Assembly (NCBI GenBank): GCA_947258795.1
Contig: CAMYJU010000022.1
Span: 1-50,477, forward strand
Length of the DNA: 50,477 bases
From: an uncultured Gammaproteobacteria bacterium
Lineage (GTDB): Bacteria; Pseudomonadota; Gammaproteobacteria; DRJJ01
Direction: 5' to 3'
Part shown: positions 8,160-18,544 of the stretch, piece after piece
How positions within the stretch are numbered: the first letter of the stretch is position 1
Layout of the letters: the number at the start of each line of letters is the position of its first letter
Position numbers and translations under genes: made by a program
The notes under the pieces: generated by a model
What the model was told of the DNA's origin: nothing
What the model saw: the letters and a program-made list of their open reading frames with translations, nothing else
The model's database searches: none

Positions 8160-9523
8160 ATGGCAGCGAAAACGCTTTATGACAAATTGTGGGATGAGCA
8201 CGTGGTCCGTGAGGAACAGGACGGCACCAGCTTGTTGTATATCGACCGCCACCTTGTGCACGAGGTGACTTCGCCACAGGCGTTCGAGGGGCTGCGTCTG
8301 GCTGGCCGCCAAGCCTGGCGCACCGACACTGTGCTGGCCACACCGGATCACAACGTGCCGACCACGGATCGTAGTCAAGGTATCGAGGACCCGGTGTCAC
8401 GTATCCAGGTCGAGACCCTGGACCAGAACTGTGTCGACTTCGGCATCACCGAATTCAAGATGGATGACGTGCGCCAGGGTATTGTGCATGTGATCGGTCC
8501 GGAAGAAGGCGCGATCTTGCCGGGCATGACCGTGGTCTGCGGAGACTCGCATACCTCGACTCATGGCGCGGTCGGTGCATTGGCCTTCGGTATCGGCACC
8601 TCGGAGGTCGAACACGTGTTGGCGACCCAGTGCCTGATCCAGAAAAAATCGAAAAACATGCTGGTCAGTGTCGACGGGCCACTGCCGGCCGGGGTGACAG
8701 CGAAAGACATGGTGCTCGCAATCATCGGCGAGATCGGCACCGCGGGTGGCACCGGCTATGCGATCGAGTTTGCCGGCCAGGCGGTCAGGGAGTTGTCGGT
8801 CGAAGGGCGTTTGTCACTTTGCAACATGACCATCGAGGCCGGTGCGCGTGCCGGCATGGTCGCGGTCGACGACAAGACCATCGACTACATGCGTGGCAAG
8901 CCCTATGCGCCGACTGATGAGCAGTGGGATCAGGCCGTCGCGCACTGGCGCACGCTGGTCAGTGACGAGGATGCCGTGTTCGATCGCGTCGTGCGTATCG
9001 ATGCGGCGACCATCCGGCCACAGGTCACCTGGGGGACCTCACCGGAGATGGTGGTATCGATCGACAACGCAGTGCCGGACCCGGCGCAGGAATCCGACCC
9101 GGTCAAAAGTGCCGGTATGCAGGCAGCACTGGAATACATGGGCTTGCAGGCCAACACCCCGATCAGCGAGATCAGGCCGGACAAGGTGTTTATCGGTTCG
9201 TGCACGCGCGTGGCCACAAGGTCGCGGACAACATCAAGCTGGCGATGGTGGTGCCCGGTTCCGGACTGGTCAAACAGCAGGCCGAACAGGAAGGCCTGGA
9301 CAAGATCTTCATTGACGCCGGTTTCGAATGGCGTGAACCGGGTTGTTCGATGTGCCTGGCGATGAACGCCGACCGGCTCGAACCGGGTGAGCGTTGTGCG
9401 TCGACCTCGAACCGAAACTTCGAAGGTCGACAGGGGCAGGGTGGACGCACGCACCTGGTCAGCCCGGCGATGGCCGCGGCCGCCGCGGTGAACGGGCATT
9501 TTGTGGATGTGCGTGAGCTGTGA
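8160..9523 (+). pseudogene. leuC: Isopropylmalate dehydratase large subunit, disrupted by internal deletion
   Basis: LeuC with LeuD isomerises 2-isopropylmalate to 3-isopropylmalate in leucine synthesis. Frame 8160 encodes a normal LeuC up to KVFIGSC (codon ending 9203), after which the reading frame becomes meaningless. A frame shifted by one base then continues with [20 protein letters not shown] through [20 protein letters not shown] to a normal C-terminus at 9523. Compared with E. coli LeuC, about 13 residues after GSCT (the NSRIEDL region, active site) are missing. That equals roughly 40 bases lost near 9205 and breaks the frame. The three cluster cysteines remain on the two halves. It could be a true mutation or an assembly error; everything else looks functional. 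Confidence 0.88.
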
Positions 9524-9615
9524 TCGCTGGTTCTTATAAATACTGCATTAGGAATGGCAGTGCTCTGTTCGCAGCTATATGGATTGAGGGTTTGTTAGAG
9601 CGTATATGAAGGACA

Positions 9616-9690
9616 GGATGAGGGGATAATTATAGCGATGATTATTTTTATTCCCTCACCCCAACCCTCTCCCTAAGGGAGAGGGAGTTA
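9616..9690. repeat. Hairpin repeat between leuC and leuD
   Basis: GGATGAGGGGATAA (from about 9616) and a near-complementary TTATTCCCTCACCCC (from about 9649) enclose an AT-rich loop. They are followed by the hairpin CCCTCTCCCT-A-AGGGAGAGGG (about 9665-9685). This is another copy of the family found before tgt and after metZ. It lies inside what should be a leuC-leuD operon and may act on message stability. Confidence 0.85.
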
Positions 9691-9751
9691 CCTGATAACG
9701 ATGATGTTTTTTATATGGCTGCTGTTGTCAAGCAGATTGGAAATACAAACA

Positions 9752-10390
9752 ATGGAAAAATTCAAAACTATCGAATCTAAAGTCATGCCGTTGGATCGCG
9801 CCAACGTCGATACCGATGCGATTATCCCGAAGCAGTTTCTGAAATCGGTCAAGCGTTCCGGTTTCGGGCCGAACCTGTTCGACGAATGGCGCTACCTGGA
9901 TCATGGCGAGCCGGGCATGGACAACAGTGTGCGACCAAGGAACATGGACTTTGTGCTGAACCAGGAACAATACCAGGGTGCGCAGATCCTGGTCGCGCGT
10001 GAAAACTTCGGTTGCGGTTCGTCACGTGAACACGCGCCGTGGGCGTTGGAGGATTACGGTTTTCGTGTGATTATCGCGCCGAGCTTTGCGGATATCTTTT
10101 TCAACAATTGTTTCAAGAACGGCCTGTTACCGATTGTGCTCGATGCGGAAACGGTCGATCGCTTGTTCAAGGCAGTGGATGCGACTGATGGCTATGCGCT
10201 GGTTGTCGATTTGCAGAAACAGGCCATTACCACGCCGGACGGTGAGCGTATTGCGTTTGAAGTGGATGCGTTTCGCAAACACTGTTTGCTCGAGGGCCTG
10301 GATGATATCGGCCTGACCCTGGAACATGTCGAAGACATCAAGGCCTATGAGGCCAGGCGCAAGCAACAGGCGCCGTGGTTGTTTGCTTGA
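9752..10390 (+). CDS. leuD: Isopropylmalate dehydratase small subunit
   Basis: LeuD (212 residues) is the swivelling small subunit of isopropylmalate isomerase. The start at ATG 9752 gives [20 protein letters not shown], as in the family; the frame is open 17 codons upstream, but that part ([11 protein letters not shown]) is repeat-derived and not homologous. Motifs include [16 protein letters not shown] (about 18-33) and the substrate loop [16 protein letters not shown] (about 86-101). It needs LeuC, whose gene just upstream is disrupted here. A 361-base junction (9524-9751 plus repeats) separates it from leuC more widely than usual. Confidence 0.96.
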   Translation: MEKFKTIESKVMPLDRANVDTDAIIPKQFLKSVKRSGFGPNLFDEWRYLDHGEPGMDNSVRPRNMDFVLNQEQYQGAQILVARENFGCGSSREHAPWALEDYGFRVIIAPSFADIFFNNCFKNGLLPIVLDAETVDRLFKAVDATDGYALVVDLQKQAITTPDGERIAFEVDAFRKHCLLEGLDDIGLTLEHVEDIKAYEARRKQQAPWLFA

Positions 10391-10442
10391 CTGTCTGGCC
10401 AGGATAGCGAGTAAAGATCCGGGCTGGATGTTTACTGGATTT

Positions 10443-10588
10443 TCCTTCTCCCCAAGGGAGAAGGTCAGGATTTTGTACAGGATGTACTTATTTTGCGGAG
10501 CACAGGGATGTGCGGGAGCATGAGGGGATATAAAATGAATTGTCTTTCTGATTCCCTCACCCCGGCCCTCTCCCTCAGGGAGAGGGGG
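10443..10588. repeat. Composite hairpin repeat between leuD and leuB
   Basis: A first hairpin (CCTTCTCCCC-AA-GGGAGAAGG, about 10444-10464) and a second (CCCTCTCCCTCAGGGAGAGGG, 10566-10586) are the two ends of the composite element seen intact at 27738-27830. Here a segment of about 60 bases (about 10471-10530) interrupts it. That segment carries GTACAGGATGTAC and CACAGGGATGTGC and resembles the reverse complement of sequence after secF (4850-4905). Confidence 0.82.
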
Positions 10589-10623
10589 TATAAAGAACCA
10601 GAAATGAGCAGGAAGAACAGAAC

Positions 10624-11703
10624 ATGACAAAAAAACTTTTAATACTTCCCGGTGACGGCATCGGCCAGGAGATTGTCGCGGAAGCGGTACGGGTGATCGA
10701 TTGCCTGAAAGCTGACTTTGGCCTGAATATCGAAACCGAACAGGCACTGGTTGGTGGGACGGCCTACGATGCCAGCGGTTCACCGTTACCGGAACAGACC
10801 CTGAAACTCGCACGCGAGGCCGATGCAATATTGCTTGGCGCCGTCGGGGGTTATAAATGGGAAGAGCTGGATATCTCGGTGCGGCCGGAAAAAGGCCTGC
10901 TCGGCCTGCGTTCCGAACTCGACCTGTTTGCTAACCTGCGTCCGGCAATCCTGTATCCGCAGCTGGCGGATGCCTCGACTCTGAAACCGGATGTGGTATC
11001 GGGCCTGGATATCATGATCGTGCGTGAACTGACCGGTGGCATTTATTTCGGACAGCCGCGCGGTGTACGTGAACTCGAAGGCGGTGAACGCCAGGGTTAC
11101 AACACGCTGGTATATCGTGAATCTGAAATCAGGCGCATCGGCAAGGTCGCATTCGATATCGCCGGCAAGCGCGACAGTCGTGTGTGTTCGGTCGACAAGG
11201 CCAACGTACTGGAGTGCACCGAGTTATGGCGCGAGATCGTGACCGAGGAAGCCAGGGCCTACCCGGATATCGAGCTGTCACACATGTATGTCGACAACGC
11301 GGCCATGCAGTTGGTGCGGGCACCGAAACAGTTTGACGTTATGGTGACCACCAATATGTTTGGTGACATCCTGTCCGATTGCGCAGCGATGCTGACCGGC
11401 TCGATCGGTATGTTGCCGTCCGCGTCACTGGACATTAACTCCAAGGGTATGTACGAACCGATCCATGGCTCGGCCCCGGATATCGCCGGACAGAATGTTG
11501 CCAACCCGCTCGCAACCATCCTGTCAGTGGCAATGATGCTGCGCTATACCCTGGATGAAGCGGAACTGGCCGGTCGTATCGAGTCGGCGGTGAGCAAGGT
11601 ACTGGACGATGGTTTGCGTACGCGTGATATTCACAGCGTGGGCATGCGTGAGGTGAGTACCTCGGCAATGGGTGATGCGGTATTGGCGGCGTTGCGTGCT
11701 TAA
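10624..11703 (+). CDS. leuB: 3-isopropylmalate dehydrogenase
   Basis: LeuB (359 residues) oxidatively decarboxylates 3-isopropylmalate with NAD+, the third leucine-specific step. Evident features are the N-terminal [12 protein letters not shown] (about 6-17), the basic substrate site [16 protein letters not shown] (about 94-109), [10 protein letters not shown] (about 187-196) and the NAD-binding [18 protein letters not shown] (about 278-295). AGGAAG lies about 9 bases before the ATG. The gene follows leuD after a composite repeat and precedes asd by 32 bases, so leuB and asd are probably co-transcribed. Confidence 0.97.
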   Translation: MTKKLLILPGDGIGQEIVAEAVRVIDCLKADFGLNIETEQALVGGTAYDASGSPLPEQTLKLAREADAILLGAVGGYKWEELDISVRPEKGLLGLRSELDLFANLRPAILYPQLADASTLKPDVVSGLDIMIVRELTGGIYFGQPRGVRELEGGERQGYNTLVYRESEIRRIGKVAFDIAGKRDSRVCSVDKANVLECTELWREIVTEEARAYPDIELSHMYVDNAAMQLVRAPKQFDVMVTTNMFGDILSDCAAMLTGSIGMLPSASLDINSKGMYEPIHGSAPDIAGQNVANPLATILSVAMMLRYTLDEAELAGRIESAVSKVLDDGLRTRDIHSVGMREVSTSAMGDAVLAALRA

Positions 11704-11735
11704 AAGTTTAAATTGAATTTTACAGAGGCAAAACA

Positions 11736-12845
11736 ATGAAACGGGTAGGAATGGTAGGCTGGCGCGGCATGGTCGGTTCGGTACTGATGCAACGCATGCG
11801 CGAACAGCATGACTTTGATTTGATCGATCCGGTGTTCTTTACCACCTCGCAGACCGGTCAGGACGGCCCGGATGTCGGACAGGGTGCCAAACCGTTACAG
11901 GACGCGCGCGACATCGATCAGTTGATGAGTATGGAAGTGATTATCTCCTGCCAGGGTGGCGACTACACCAAGGAGGTCTATCCGCAACTACGCCAGAACG
12001 GCTGGGACGGTTACTGGATCGATGCGGCATCCAGCCTGCGCATGGCTGACGACAGCATCATCATTCTCGACCCGGTCAATGACGCGGTGATCCGTCAGGG
12101 GCTGGAGCAGGGCATCAAGACTTATGTCGGCGGTAACTGCACGGTCAGCCTGATGCTGATGGCGATCGGTGGGCTGTTCGAACAGGACCTGGTCGAATGG
12201 ATTACGCCGATGACCTACCAGGCTGCGTCCGGTGCCGGTGCGCAGAATATGCGTGAGCTGATCAAGCAGATGGGTGCGGTGCATGAACAGGTCGTCGACC
12301 AGCTCGATGATCCGGCCAGTGCGATACTGGATATCGATCGCAGTGTTGCGGATTTCATTCGCAGTGATGCCTACCCGGCCGAGCGCTGGGGTGTACCATT
12401 GGCCGGCAGCCTGATCCCTTGGATCGACTCGCAGCTTGAATCCGGTCAGAGCCGTGAGGAATGGAAGGCCGAGGTCGAATCCAACAAGATCCTCGGCCGC
12501 AGTGATAACCCGGTCCCGGTGGATGGTCTGTGTGTGCGGGTTGGTGCGATGCGTTGTCACAGTCAGGCGTTGACCATCAAGCTGCGCAAGGATGTGCCGG
12601 TCGCGGAACTCGAATCCATGATGGCCGCTGCGAACGACTGGGTGAAGGTAATACCGAATGAACGCGAGCGCAGCCTGAACGAGTTATCGCCGGCAGCGGT
12701 GACCGGTACACTGGATATACCGGTTGGACGCATGCGCAAACTGACCATGGGGCCGGAATATGTATCTGCGTTCACGGTAGGTGATCAATTGTTATGGGGT
12801 GCCGCTGAACCGTTACGACGTATGTTACGTATCCTGTTGGAATGA
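11736..12845 (+). CDS. asd: Aspartate-semialdehyde dehydrogenase
   Basis: Asd (369 residues) reduces aspartyl phosphate to aspartate semialdehyde, the branch-point compound for lysine, methionine, threonine and diaminopimelate. Signatures are the NADP-binding [17 protein letters not shown] (about 5-21), the catalytic cysteine in [17 protein letters not shown] (about 132-148) and the segment [17 protein letters not shown]. The length matches the gammaproteobacterial type rather than the shorter Gram-positive type. The leuB-asd-fimV-truA order is common in gammaproteobacteria. An AGAGGCAAAACA stretch precedes the ATG. Confidence 0.97.
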   Translation: MKRVGMVGWRGMVGSVLMQRMREQHDFDLIDPVFFTTSQTGQDGPDVGQGAKPLQDARDIDQLMSMEVIISCQGGDYTKEVYPQLRQNGWDGYWIDAASSLRMADDSIIILDPVNDAVIRQGLEQGIKTYVGGNCTVSLMLMAIGGLFEQDLVEWITPMTYQAASGAGAQNMRELIKQMGAVHEQVVDQLDDPASAILDIDRSVADFIRSDAYPAERWGVPLAGSLIPWIDSQLESGQSREEWKAEVESNKILGRSDNPVPVDGLCVRVGAMRCHSQALTIKLRKDVPVAELESMMAAANDWVKVIPNERERSLNELSPAAVTGTLDIPVGRMRKLTMGPEYVSAFTVGDQLLWGAAEPLRRMLRILLE

Positions 12846-12997
12846 TCAGTTACGGGCTGGTACTAATGGCTATGGGTATATTCGTTAATTAAAAAAGGGT
12901 AATAGAACAAGAAATTACTATAGTTTTTACAAAACAGGCCGACATTACGCCTAATGATGTTCAAAAGTTACAGAATTTGGTAAAAAGCTATTTATAA
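12842..12997 (+). other. Possible remnant of a small gene after asd
   Basis: An ATG overlaps the asd stop codon (ATGA) and reads [16 protein letters not shown] before a TAA at 12890-12892. The same frame then stays open to 12997, reading KRVIEQEITIVFTKQ and ending LQNLVKSYL. The second half has no start codon. It looks protein-like but is AT-rich and short. It may be a decayed gene or chance, and I recognise no family. Confidence 0.2.
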
Positions 12998-13095
12998 ACT
13001 ATAGTTAGTCCATTAATATAAAGTGAATTCAACGCTGGAGAATAACCTGCAGGAGTTGGCTGGTTACATAATAATTAGAGTAGGGAGCATAGACA

Positions 13096-15708
13096 GTGCG
13101 TAAAGTTGCACTCCTCGTATTAGCTACAATCGTCGCCTGGTTACCCGGGCTGGTTCAGGCCCTGGGTCTCGGTGATATCGAAGTCAATTCATATCTGAAT
13201 CAGCCTCTCAATGCAAAGATCAGGTTGTTGTCCAGACCGGGTGAAGATCTGACCGACACCAGGGTCACGCTGGCGTCCAGACAGTCGTTTGATCGGGTTG
13301 GTATCGACTATCAACATACCTTGCGCGAGCTTCGCTTCAGCGTAGAAAAAGACAAGAAAGGGTCATACATCAAGGTCAGCACACATAAACGTGTGCGTGA
13401 CCCGTTCCTGAATTTCCTGGTCGAGGTGAACTGGGCCAGGGGTCGGATCCAGCGTGAATACACCCTGTTGATCGACCCGCCAACCTTTACCCGGGCGGCA
13501 ACACCGGCTACCCAGGCACCGGCGGTGTCCAGACAGGTTGAACAGCCACGTCCGGCCGTCGCACCGGCAAGGACCACGACCCGTCGTGCCGAACCGGCGG
13601 TACAACCATCCTATACCGGTGATAGCTACACCGTCGGCCGTAACGACACGCTGTGGGCAATTGCGAATAAAGTCAAACCATCAGGTGAGATCAGCACCGA
13701 GCAAATGATGTTGGCGCTGCAAAATGAAAACCCGGATGCGTTTATCGGACAGAACATCAACCGCATGAAAGCCGGTTATACGCTGAATATTCCGGGCCAC
13801 GACAGTATCACCAGTATGTCGCAGCGCGAGGCACGTGCCGAGGTACGTCGCCAGTATCGCGACTGGAAACAGGGCCGCATCGGTACCGCTGGCGAGGCGG
13901 CAGCGGCTGCCACGGGTGAGACCGGTCGACTGGAACTGCTGGCGTCCGATGAAGCCGGTGTTTCTGCCGGTGGTGGTGCAGGGGGTGAGGGCGATCAGGC
14001 CGCGACCCGGAAACAGCTGTCGCTGGCACACGAGGCGGCCGAAGCATCACGCCAGGAAAACGCCGAGCTGCGTTCGCGCATCGCGACACTGGAACAGCAG
14101 ATCGAAAATGTTACCCGCATCGCCAGTCTGAAAGATGAGCAACTGGCCGCGCTGCAAAAGACGCTCGCGGAACTGAGGGCGCAGGAAGGTCTGCCGGCTG
14201 AAGAGCCGGTGAAATCGGCAGAGGAAATTGTCGCGGAAGAAGCCGCTGCGCCTGAAGAGGCCGCTGTACCGGAAGAAGCGGCTGCCGAGCGTCCTGACTA
14301 TGGCCCACAGGTAGAGGCGAAACCGGCCACACCCGGTTCACCCATCAACCAGCATGCCGTAGAAGGCTATGATCCGGTCGACCTGGATGCGTTACCGAAG
14401 ACAGCGCCGCCGGCACAGCCGTTCAAGGTGCCTGCTGCCGCACCAGACGCTGCCGAGCCGGCACCTGCCGAAGAGGAGCCTGCACTGACCTCATTGAAGG
14501 ATGAGATGTTAGGCTACTTCGAAGAACAGCCTGTCGTTGGTGCAATCGTCGCGGTCGTGATCGGCTTTATCGTGCTTGTTGTGGTTATCTCGATGTTGCG
14601 CCGGAAACGTGAGAACGAAGACTTCCAGGAAAGCATCCTGGCCGATACCGAAATGGACACCTCCATACCGATATCAGAAGAACTGACCCTGGAAAGCGAT
14701 GAGACCCTGATTTCCGGTGAAACCCAGTCCAGTGAATCTCTGTCCGAGCTGGATATGGCCGGCGTCTCGCAGATGAGTGGCTTCGATATTAGCGCACTGG
14801 ATTCTGTTGACGCAGAGACCGCCGCGGCCGAAGCGGACCCGATGACCGAGGCAGACGTGTTAATGGCCTATGGTCGCTTCCAGCCGGCCGAAGCAATGAT
14901 CAAGGAAGCGATCGAACAGGAACCCGATCGCGAGGATCTGAAACTGAAGCTGCTGGAAATCTATCATGCGGCACGCAACCAGGATGACTTCGAAAGAGAA
15001 GCCAGTGCATTCCAAGTCAGTCTCGGTGGTCAGGCCGATCCGATGTGGGACAAGGTGGTTGAAATGGGCAAGGACCTGTGCCCGGAATCGGTACTGTTCA
15101 GCGGCGAAGCGCCGACCGAAGAAACGCTTGTCGACGGGTTGGAAGAGACCTTGCTGGATATGCAGCCGGTCACAACCCAGCAGACGCCATCCCCGGCGGT
15201 TGAGGACCAGGAGAAAACCGATACGGGTGGCATCCCGTCCGAGGACCTGGACTTTGACCTGACTTCGTTCGAGAAAGAAGGCGGTGATGACGACGAAACT
15301 ATCGTTTCAGACGAGGTTGATGAGATGGACCTGGATCTGGACCTGAGTACCGGTGGAGCCGAATCAGGTGAACAGATGGCCAGTGACCTGGCGAATGAGC
15401 TCGAGGACATCGCCGATACCATGGCGACCGGCGAGTTTGATCTGGACAAGATGGCCGCAGCGGAAGGTGAGACATCCAGTGAATATGACCTGGGTGGTAC
15501 ATTGGAGCCGACTGTGGAAGTACATTCCGAAGATATCTTCGATGCCGGTGTCAGTGAGCTGGACGAGGTAACCACCAAGCTGGACCTGGCCAAGGCCTAT
15601 ATCGACATGGGTGATCCGGATGGTGCGCGCAGCATCCTCGACGAGGTCATGGAGGAAGGTAACGACGAGCAGAAGAAAGACGCTCAGTCACTGCTGGATC
15701 AGATTTAA
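13096..15708 (+). CDS. fimV: FimV family peptidoglycan-binding protein
   Basis: This 870-residue FimV-type protein assembles at the cell pole or envelope in relation to type IV pili and secretion. It has a signal peptide (residues 1-22, VLATIVAWLPGLVQALGLGD), the N-terminal FimV domain (GDIEVNSYLNQPLNAKIRLL), a LysM domain (about 177-233, YTVGRNDTLWAIANKV), and a coiled coil (about 310-365). A Glu/Ala/Pro-rich linker, one membrane helix (about 479-499, VGAIVAVVIGFIVLVVVISML) and a long acidic cytoplasmic tail follow. The tail ends in the FimV C-terminal domain (TKLDLAKAYIDMGDPDGARS). The start is GTG at 13096, with TAGGGAG about 8 bases upstream. No pilus genes are adjacent. Confidence 0.94.
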   Translation: MRKVALLVLATIVAWLPGLVQALGLGDIEVNSYLNQPLNAKIRLLSRPGEDLTDTRVTLASRQSFDRVGIDYQHTLRELRFSVEKDKKGSYIKVSTHKRVRDPFLNFLVEVNWARGRIQREYTLLIDPPTFTRAATPATQAPAVSRQVEQPRPAVAPARTTTRRAEPAVQPSYTGDSYTVGRNDTLWAIANKVKPSGEISTEQMMLALQNENPDAFIGQNINRMKAGYTLNIPGHDSITSMSQREARAEVRRQYRDWKQGRIGTAGEAAAAATGETGRLELLASDEAGVSAGGGAGGEGDQAATRKQLSLAHEAAEASRQENAELRSRIATLEQQIENVTRIASLKDEQLAALQKTLAELRAQEGLPAEEPVKSAEEIVAEEAAAPEEAAVPEEAAAERPDYGPQVEAKPATPGSPINQHAVEGYDPVDLDALPKTAPPAQPFKVPAAAPDAAEPAPAEEEPALTSLKDEMLGYFEEQPVVGAIVAVVIGFIVLVVVISMLRRKRENEDFQESILADTEMDTSIPISEELTLESDETLISGETQSSESLSELDMAGVSQMSGFDISALDSVDAETAAAEADPMTEADVLMAYGRFQPAEAMIKEAIEQEPDREDLKLKLLEIYHAARNQDDFEREASAFQVSLGGQADPMWDKVVEMGKDLCPESVLFSGEAPTEETLVDGLEETLLDMQPVTTQQTPSPAVEDQEKTDTGGIPSEDLDFDLTSFEKEGGDDDETIVSDEVDEMDLDLDLSTGGAESGEQMASDLANELEDIADTMATGEFDLDKMAAAEGETSSEYDLGGTLEPTVEVHSEDIFDAGVSELDEVTTKLDLAKAYIDMGDPDGARSILDEVMEEGNDEQKKDAQSLLDQI

Positions 15709-15741
15709 CGGCCTTGTTAATTAAACACAGTTTGACGTTAT

Positions 15742-15770
15742 AAAAAAGCACCCGGTTCGCCGGGTGTTTT
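15742..15770 (+). terminator. Terminator after fimV
   Basis: A-rich sequence is followed by a 7-bp stem CACCCGG (15749-15755), the stable TTCG loop, CCGGGTG (15760-15766) and TTTT. This is a compact rho-independent terminator, 41 bases after the fimV stop. The A-tract on its left could also serve the other strand, but no minus gene is near. Confidence 0.9.
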
Positions 15771-15853
15771 AGTCTATACCGATGAGCAAATGAACCCGGC
15801 TGTTCCAGTTTGCTTTGTTTCCCCGATCACGACTAGTCTGTAATTATCTTTGT

Positions 15854-16633
15854 ATGCGTATTGCTCTGGGTATTGAATACGATGGTAGCGGCTTCAGTGG
15901 CTGGCAGTTACAACATGCCACGCGTACCGTGCAGGGTGAGATCGAGGCGGCCCTGGCACAAGTAGCCAATCACCCGGTGCGCGTCAGTTGCGCCGGGCGT
16001 ACCGACACCGGTGTACATGCGCTGCAACAGGTGATCCATTTTGACAGTGACGCTGAACGCAGCGAGCGTTCCTGGGTGCTGGGTGCGAATGCGAATCTAC
16101 CGGACGACGTCAGTGTGCGCTGGGCGCGTGAAGTCAATGAGGAATTTCATGCACGCTTCTCCGCGATTGGGCGCAGTTACCGCTATGTGATCTATAATGC
16201 CTTTGCACGGCCGGCACTGTTGCGTGACCGGGTTTGCTGGCGACATGCGCCGTTGGATGAAAAGCTGATGAACCAGGCCTGTGAGCATCTAATAGGAGAA
16301 CACGATTTCACTTCATACCGGGCACTGGCCTGTCAGGCGAAACACGCGGTGCGTACCATCGAGCATCTGGTGGTACACCGGCAGGGTGACTATGTCTATA
16401 TCGACATTCGCGCCAACGCCTTTTTACATCATATGGTGCGCAACATCGCCGGGGTGCTGATCAGTATCGGGCATGGAGAACAACCGGCCAGTTGGACGCG
16501 TGAGTTGATCGAGGTGCGTGATCGCAGCCTTGGCGGTGTGACTGCGAAGGCCGCGGGATTATATTTCCTGAATGCCCATTACCCGCAGCCGTACAAACTG
16601 CCGGATCCACCGGATGCACCATGTTTTTCCTGA
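15854..16633 (+). CDS. truA: tRNA pseudouridine(38-40) synthase TruA
   Basis: TruA (259 residues) converts uridines 38-40 of the tRNA anticodon arm to pseudouridine. The start at ATG 15854 gives MRIALGIEYDGSGFSGWQLQ, the usual N-terminus; an upstream in-frame ATG at 15815 would add 13 unrelated residues. The catalytic aspartate lies in CAGRTDTGVHALQQVIHFD (about residues 48-66), and FLHHMVRNIAGVLISIG (about 192-208) is conserved. It lies after the fimV terminator and before trpF, a frequent gammaproteobacterial order. Confidence 0.96.
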   Translation: MRIALGIEYDGSGFSGWQLQHATRTVQGEIEAALAQVANHPVRVSCAGRTDTGVHALQQVIHFDSDAERSERSWVLGANANLPDDVSVRWAREVNEEFHARFSAIGRSYRYVIYNAFARPALLRDRVCWRHAPLDEKLMNQACEHLIGEHDFTSYRALACQAKHAVRTIEHLVVHRQGDYVYIDIRANAFLHHMVRNIAGVLISIGHGEQPASWTRELIEVRDRSLGGVTAKAAGLYFLNAHYPQPYKLPDPPDAPCFS

Positions 16634-16707
16634 CAAATCAGGCGGGTATCTGGTATTCTTGATGTAAGCTCCAGCTGGGTGTTTAGATAAGGGTTTCGGG
16701 CGAACAG

Positions 16708-17331
16708 ATGCGTACACGTGTTAAGATATGCGGGATTACCAGGGTGCAGGATGCCCTGCACGCAGCGGCCGCCGGCGCCGATGCGCTGGGTCTGGTATTT
16801 TATCCGCCCAGCCCGCGCGCGGTCACAGCAGAACAGGCGCGCGAGATTTGTCTGGACCTGCCGCCATTTGTGAGTACGGTAGCGCTGTTTGTCGATCCGG
16901 ACATAAACCAGGTTGAATCCGTGTTGGCTACAACACCGGTGGATATGCTGCAGTTCCATGGTCAGGAAGAACCGGATTTTTGTATCCAGTTTGGACGTCC
17001 TTTCCTGAAGGCGTTACGTATGCACCCCGACCTGGATCTGTCTGACGAGGCCAGACGCTACCATCAGGCCAGTGGCATCCTGGTCGATAGTTACAATGCG
17101 AATACAGCGGGCGGGACCGGTGAGGTGTTCGACTGGTCACGTTTACCGTCACACCCGGCATGGCCGATGGTGCTGGCCGGCGGGCTTGATGTCAATAACG
17201 TGGCCCAGGCGGCAAGACAACTGCGACCCTATGCGGTGGACGTTAGCAGTGGTGTGGAATCTGAAAAAGGCATCAAGGATGCCGCTAAAGTGACAGCATT
17301 TATTAACGAGGTAAAAGGTGTCGATTATTAA
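16708..17331 (+). CDS. trpF: Phosphoribosylanthranilate isomerase
   Basis: TrpF (207 residues) performs the Amadori rearrangement of phosphoribosylanthranilate in tryptophan synthesis. Visible motifs are the catalytic cysteine region [13 protein letters not shown] (residues 4-16), [11 protein letters not shown] (about 29-39), [11 protein letters not shown] (about 80-90), the aspartate in ILVDSYN (about 124-130) and the phosphate-binding end [13 protein letters not shown] and [15 protein letters not shown]. Its stop codon overlaps the start of trpB by 14 bases, so translation is probably coupled. Confidence 0.97.
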   Translation: MRTRVKICGITRVQDALHAAAAGADALGLVFYPPSPRAVTAEQAREICLDLPPFVSTVALFVDPDINQVESVLATTPVDMLQFHGQEEPDFCIQFGRPFLKALRMHPDLDLSDEARRYHQASGILVDSYNANTAGGTGEVFDWSRLPSHPAWPMVLAGGLDVNNVAQAARQLRPYAVDVSSGVESEKGIKDAAKVTAFINEVKGVDY

Positions 17332-18544
17332 TCCTACCGGATCAGGTAAATATACATCCGTGCCCGATCAACATGGGCATTTCGGTAATTATGGCGGTAT
17401 GTTTGTTGCCGAAACGCTGATGGCACCGTTGAACGAACTGCGTCAGGCCTATGAATATTATTGCAGTGACGAGCGTTTCCAGGAGGAACTGGACGCGGAT
17501 CTGGCGCATTACGTTGGTCGGCCTTCGCCGTTGTATTTCGCCGAGCACCTGACCGAAAAAATCGGTGGTGGGCGCATTTATCTGAAACGCGAAGACCTGA
17601 ATCACACCGGTGCCCACAAGATAAACAATACCGTTGGCCAGATACTGCTGGCCCGCAATATGGGCAAGAAACGCATCATTGCCGAGACCGGCGCCGGTCA
17701 ACATGGTGTGGCGACTGCCACCGTTGCTGCGCGCCTGGGTATGGAATGTGTGATCTACATGGGTGCCGAAGATATCAAGCGCCAGGCGCTGAATGTCTAC
17801 CGTATGCGCCTGCTGGGTGCCAAAGTGGTTTCAGTTGAGTCCGGCTCACGCACGCTGAAGGATGCGTTGAACGAGGCCATGCGTGACTGGGTCACCAATA
17901 TCGATACCACCTTCTATATTATCGGTACGGTAGCGGGACCGCATCCGTATCCGGCCATGGTGCGGGATTTTCAGGCGGTGATCGGCCGCGAGGCACGCAA
18001 GCAGATACAGTTGCAGGCCGGGCGGTTGCCGGATGCGCTGGTTGCCTGTGTTGGTGGGGGTTCGAATGCGATTGGCCTGTTCTATCCGTTCCTGGAAGAC
18101 ACCAGCGTCGCCATGTATGGTGTCGAGGCGGCGGGCAATGGCCTGCAAACCGGACGTCATGCGGCACCTTTGTGCGCGGGCCGTCCCGGCGTGTTACACG
18201 GCAACCGCACTTACCTGATGGAAGATAACGATGGCCAGATCATCGAAACCCATTCGGTGTCTGCTGGTCTGGATTATCCCGGAGTTGGACCCGAACATGC
18301 GTGGCTAAAGGATATTGGCCGGGTCAAATATGCTTCGATTACCGATGAAGAGGCGTTGGAGGCGTTTCACACACTGACCCGTGTCGAAGGCATATTGCCG
18401 GCATTGGAATCCAGTCATGCTGTGGCTTATGCGACCCGACTGGCGGCCGGTATGTCGCAGGATAATATTATTCTGGTGAATCTGTCTGGACGTGGAGACA
18501 AGGATATCCATACCGTGGCCGCACGGGACGGGATAGAACTATGA
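17318..18544 (+). CDS. trpB: Tryptophan synthase beta chain
   Basis: TrpB (408 residues) condenses indole and serine to tryptophan with pyridoxal phosphate. The PLP lysine is in [17 protein letters not shown] (about residues 87-103), and the phosphate loop is [15 protein letters not shown] (about 234-248). The start is GTG at 17318 inside the end of trpF, with GAGG about 8 bases upstream; it gives [20 protein letters not shown]. It overlaps trpA by four bases (ATGA), the standard arrangement for the two synthase subunits. Confidence 0.98.
   Translation: MSIINPTGSGKYTSVPDQHGHFGNYGGMFVAETLMAPLNELRQAYEYYCSDERFQEELDADLAHYVGRPSPLYFAEHLTEKIGGGRIYLKREDLNHTGAHKINNTVGQILLARNMGKKRIIAETGAGQHGVATATVAARLGMECVIYMGAEDIKRQALNVYRMRLLGAKVVSVESGSRTLKDALNEAMRDWVTNIDTTFYIIGTVAGPHPYPAMVRDFQAVIGREARKQIQLQAGRLPDALVACVGGGSNAIGLFYPFLEDTSVAMYGVEAAGNGLQTGRHAAPLCAGRPGVLHGNRTYLMEDNDGQIIETHSVSAGLDYPGVGPEHAWLKDIGRVKYASITDEEALEAFHTLTRVEGILPALESSHAVAYATRLAAGMSQDNIILVNLSGRGDKDIHTVAARDGIEL

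Noticed and set aside
9205-9206. Programmed frameshift in leuC
   Set aside because: There is no slippery heptamer or downstream signal, and about 13 conserved residues are missing, so recoding could not restore a normal protein.
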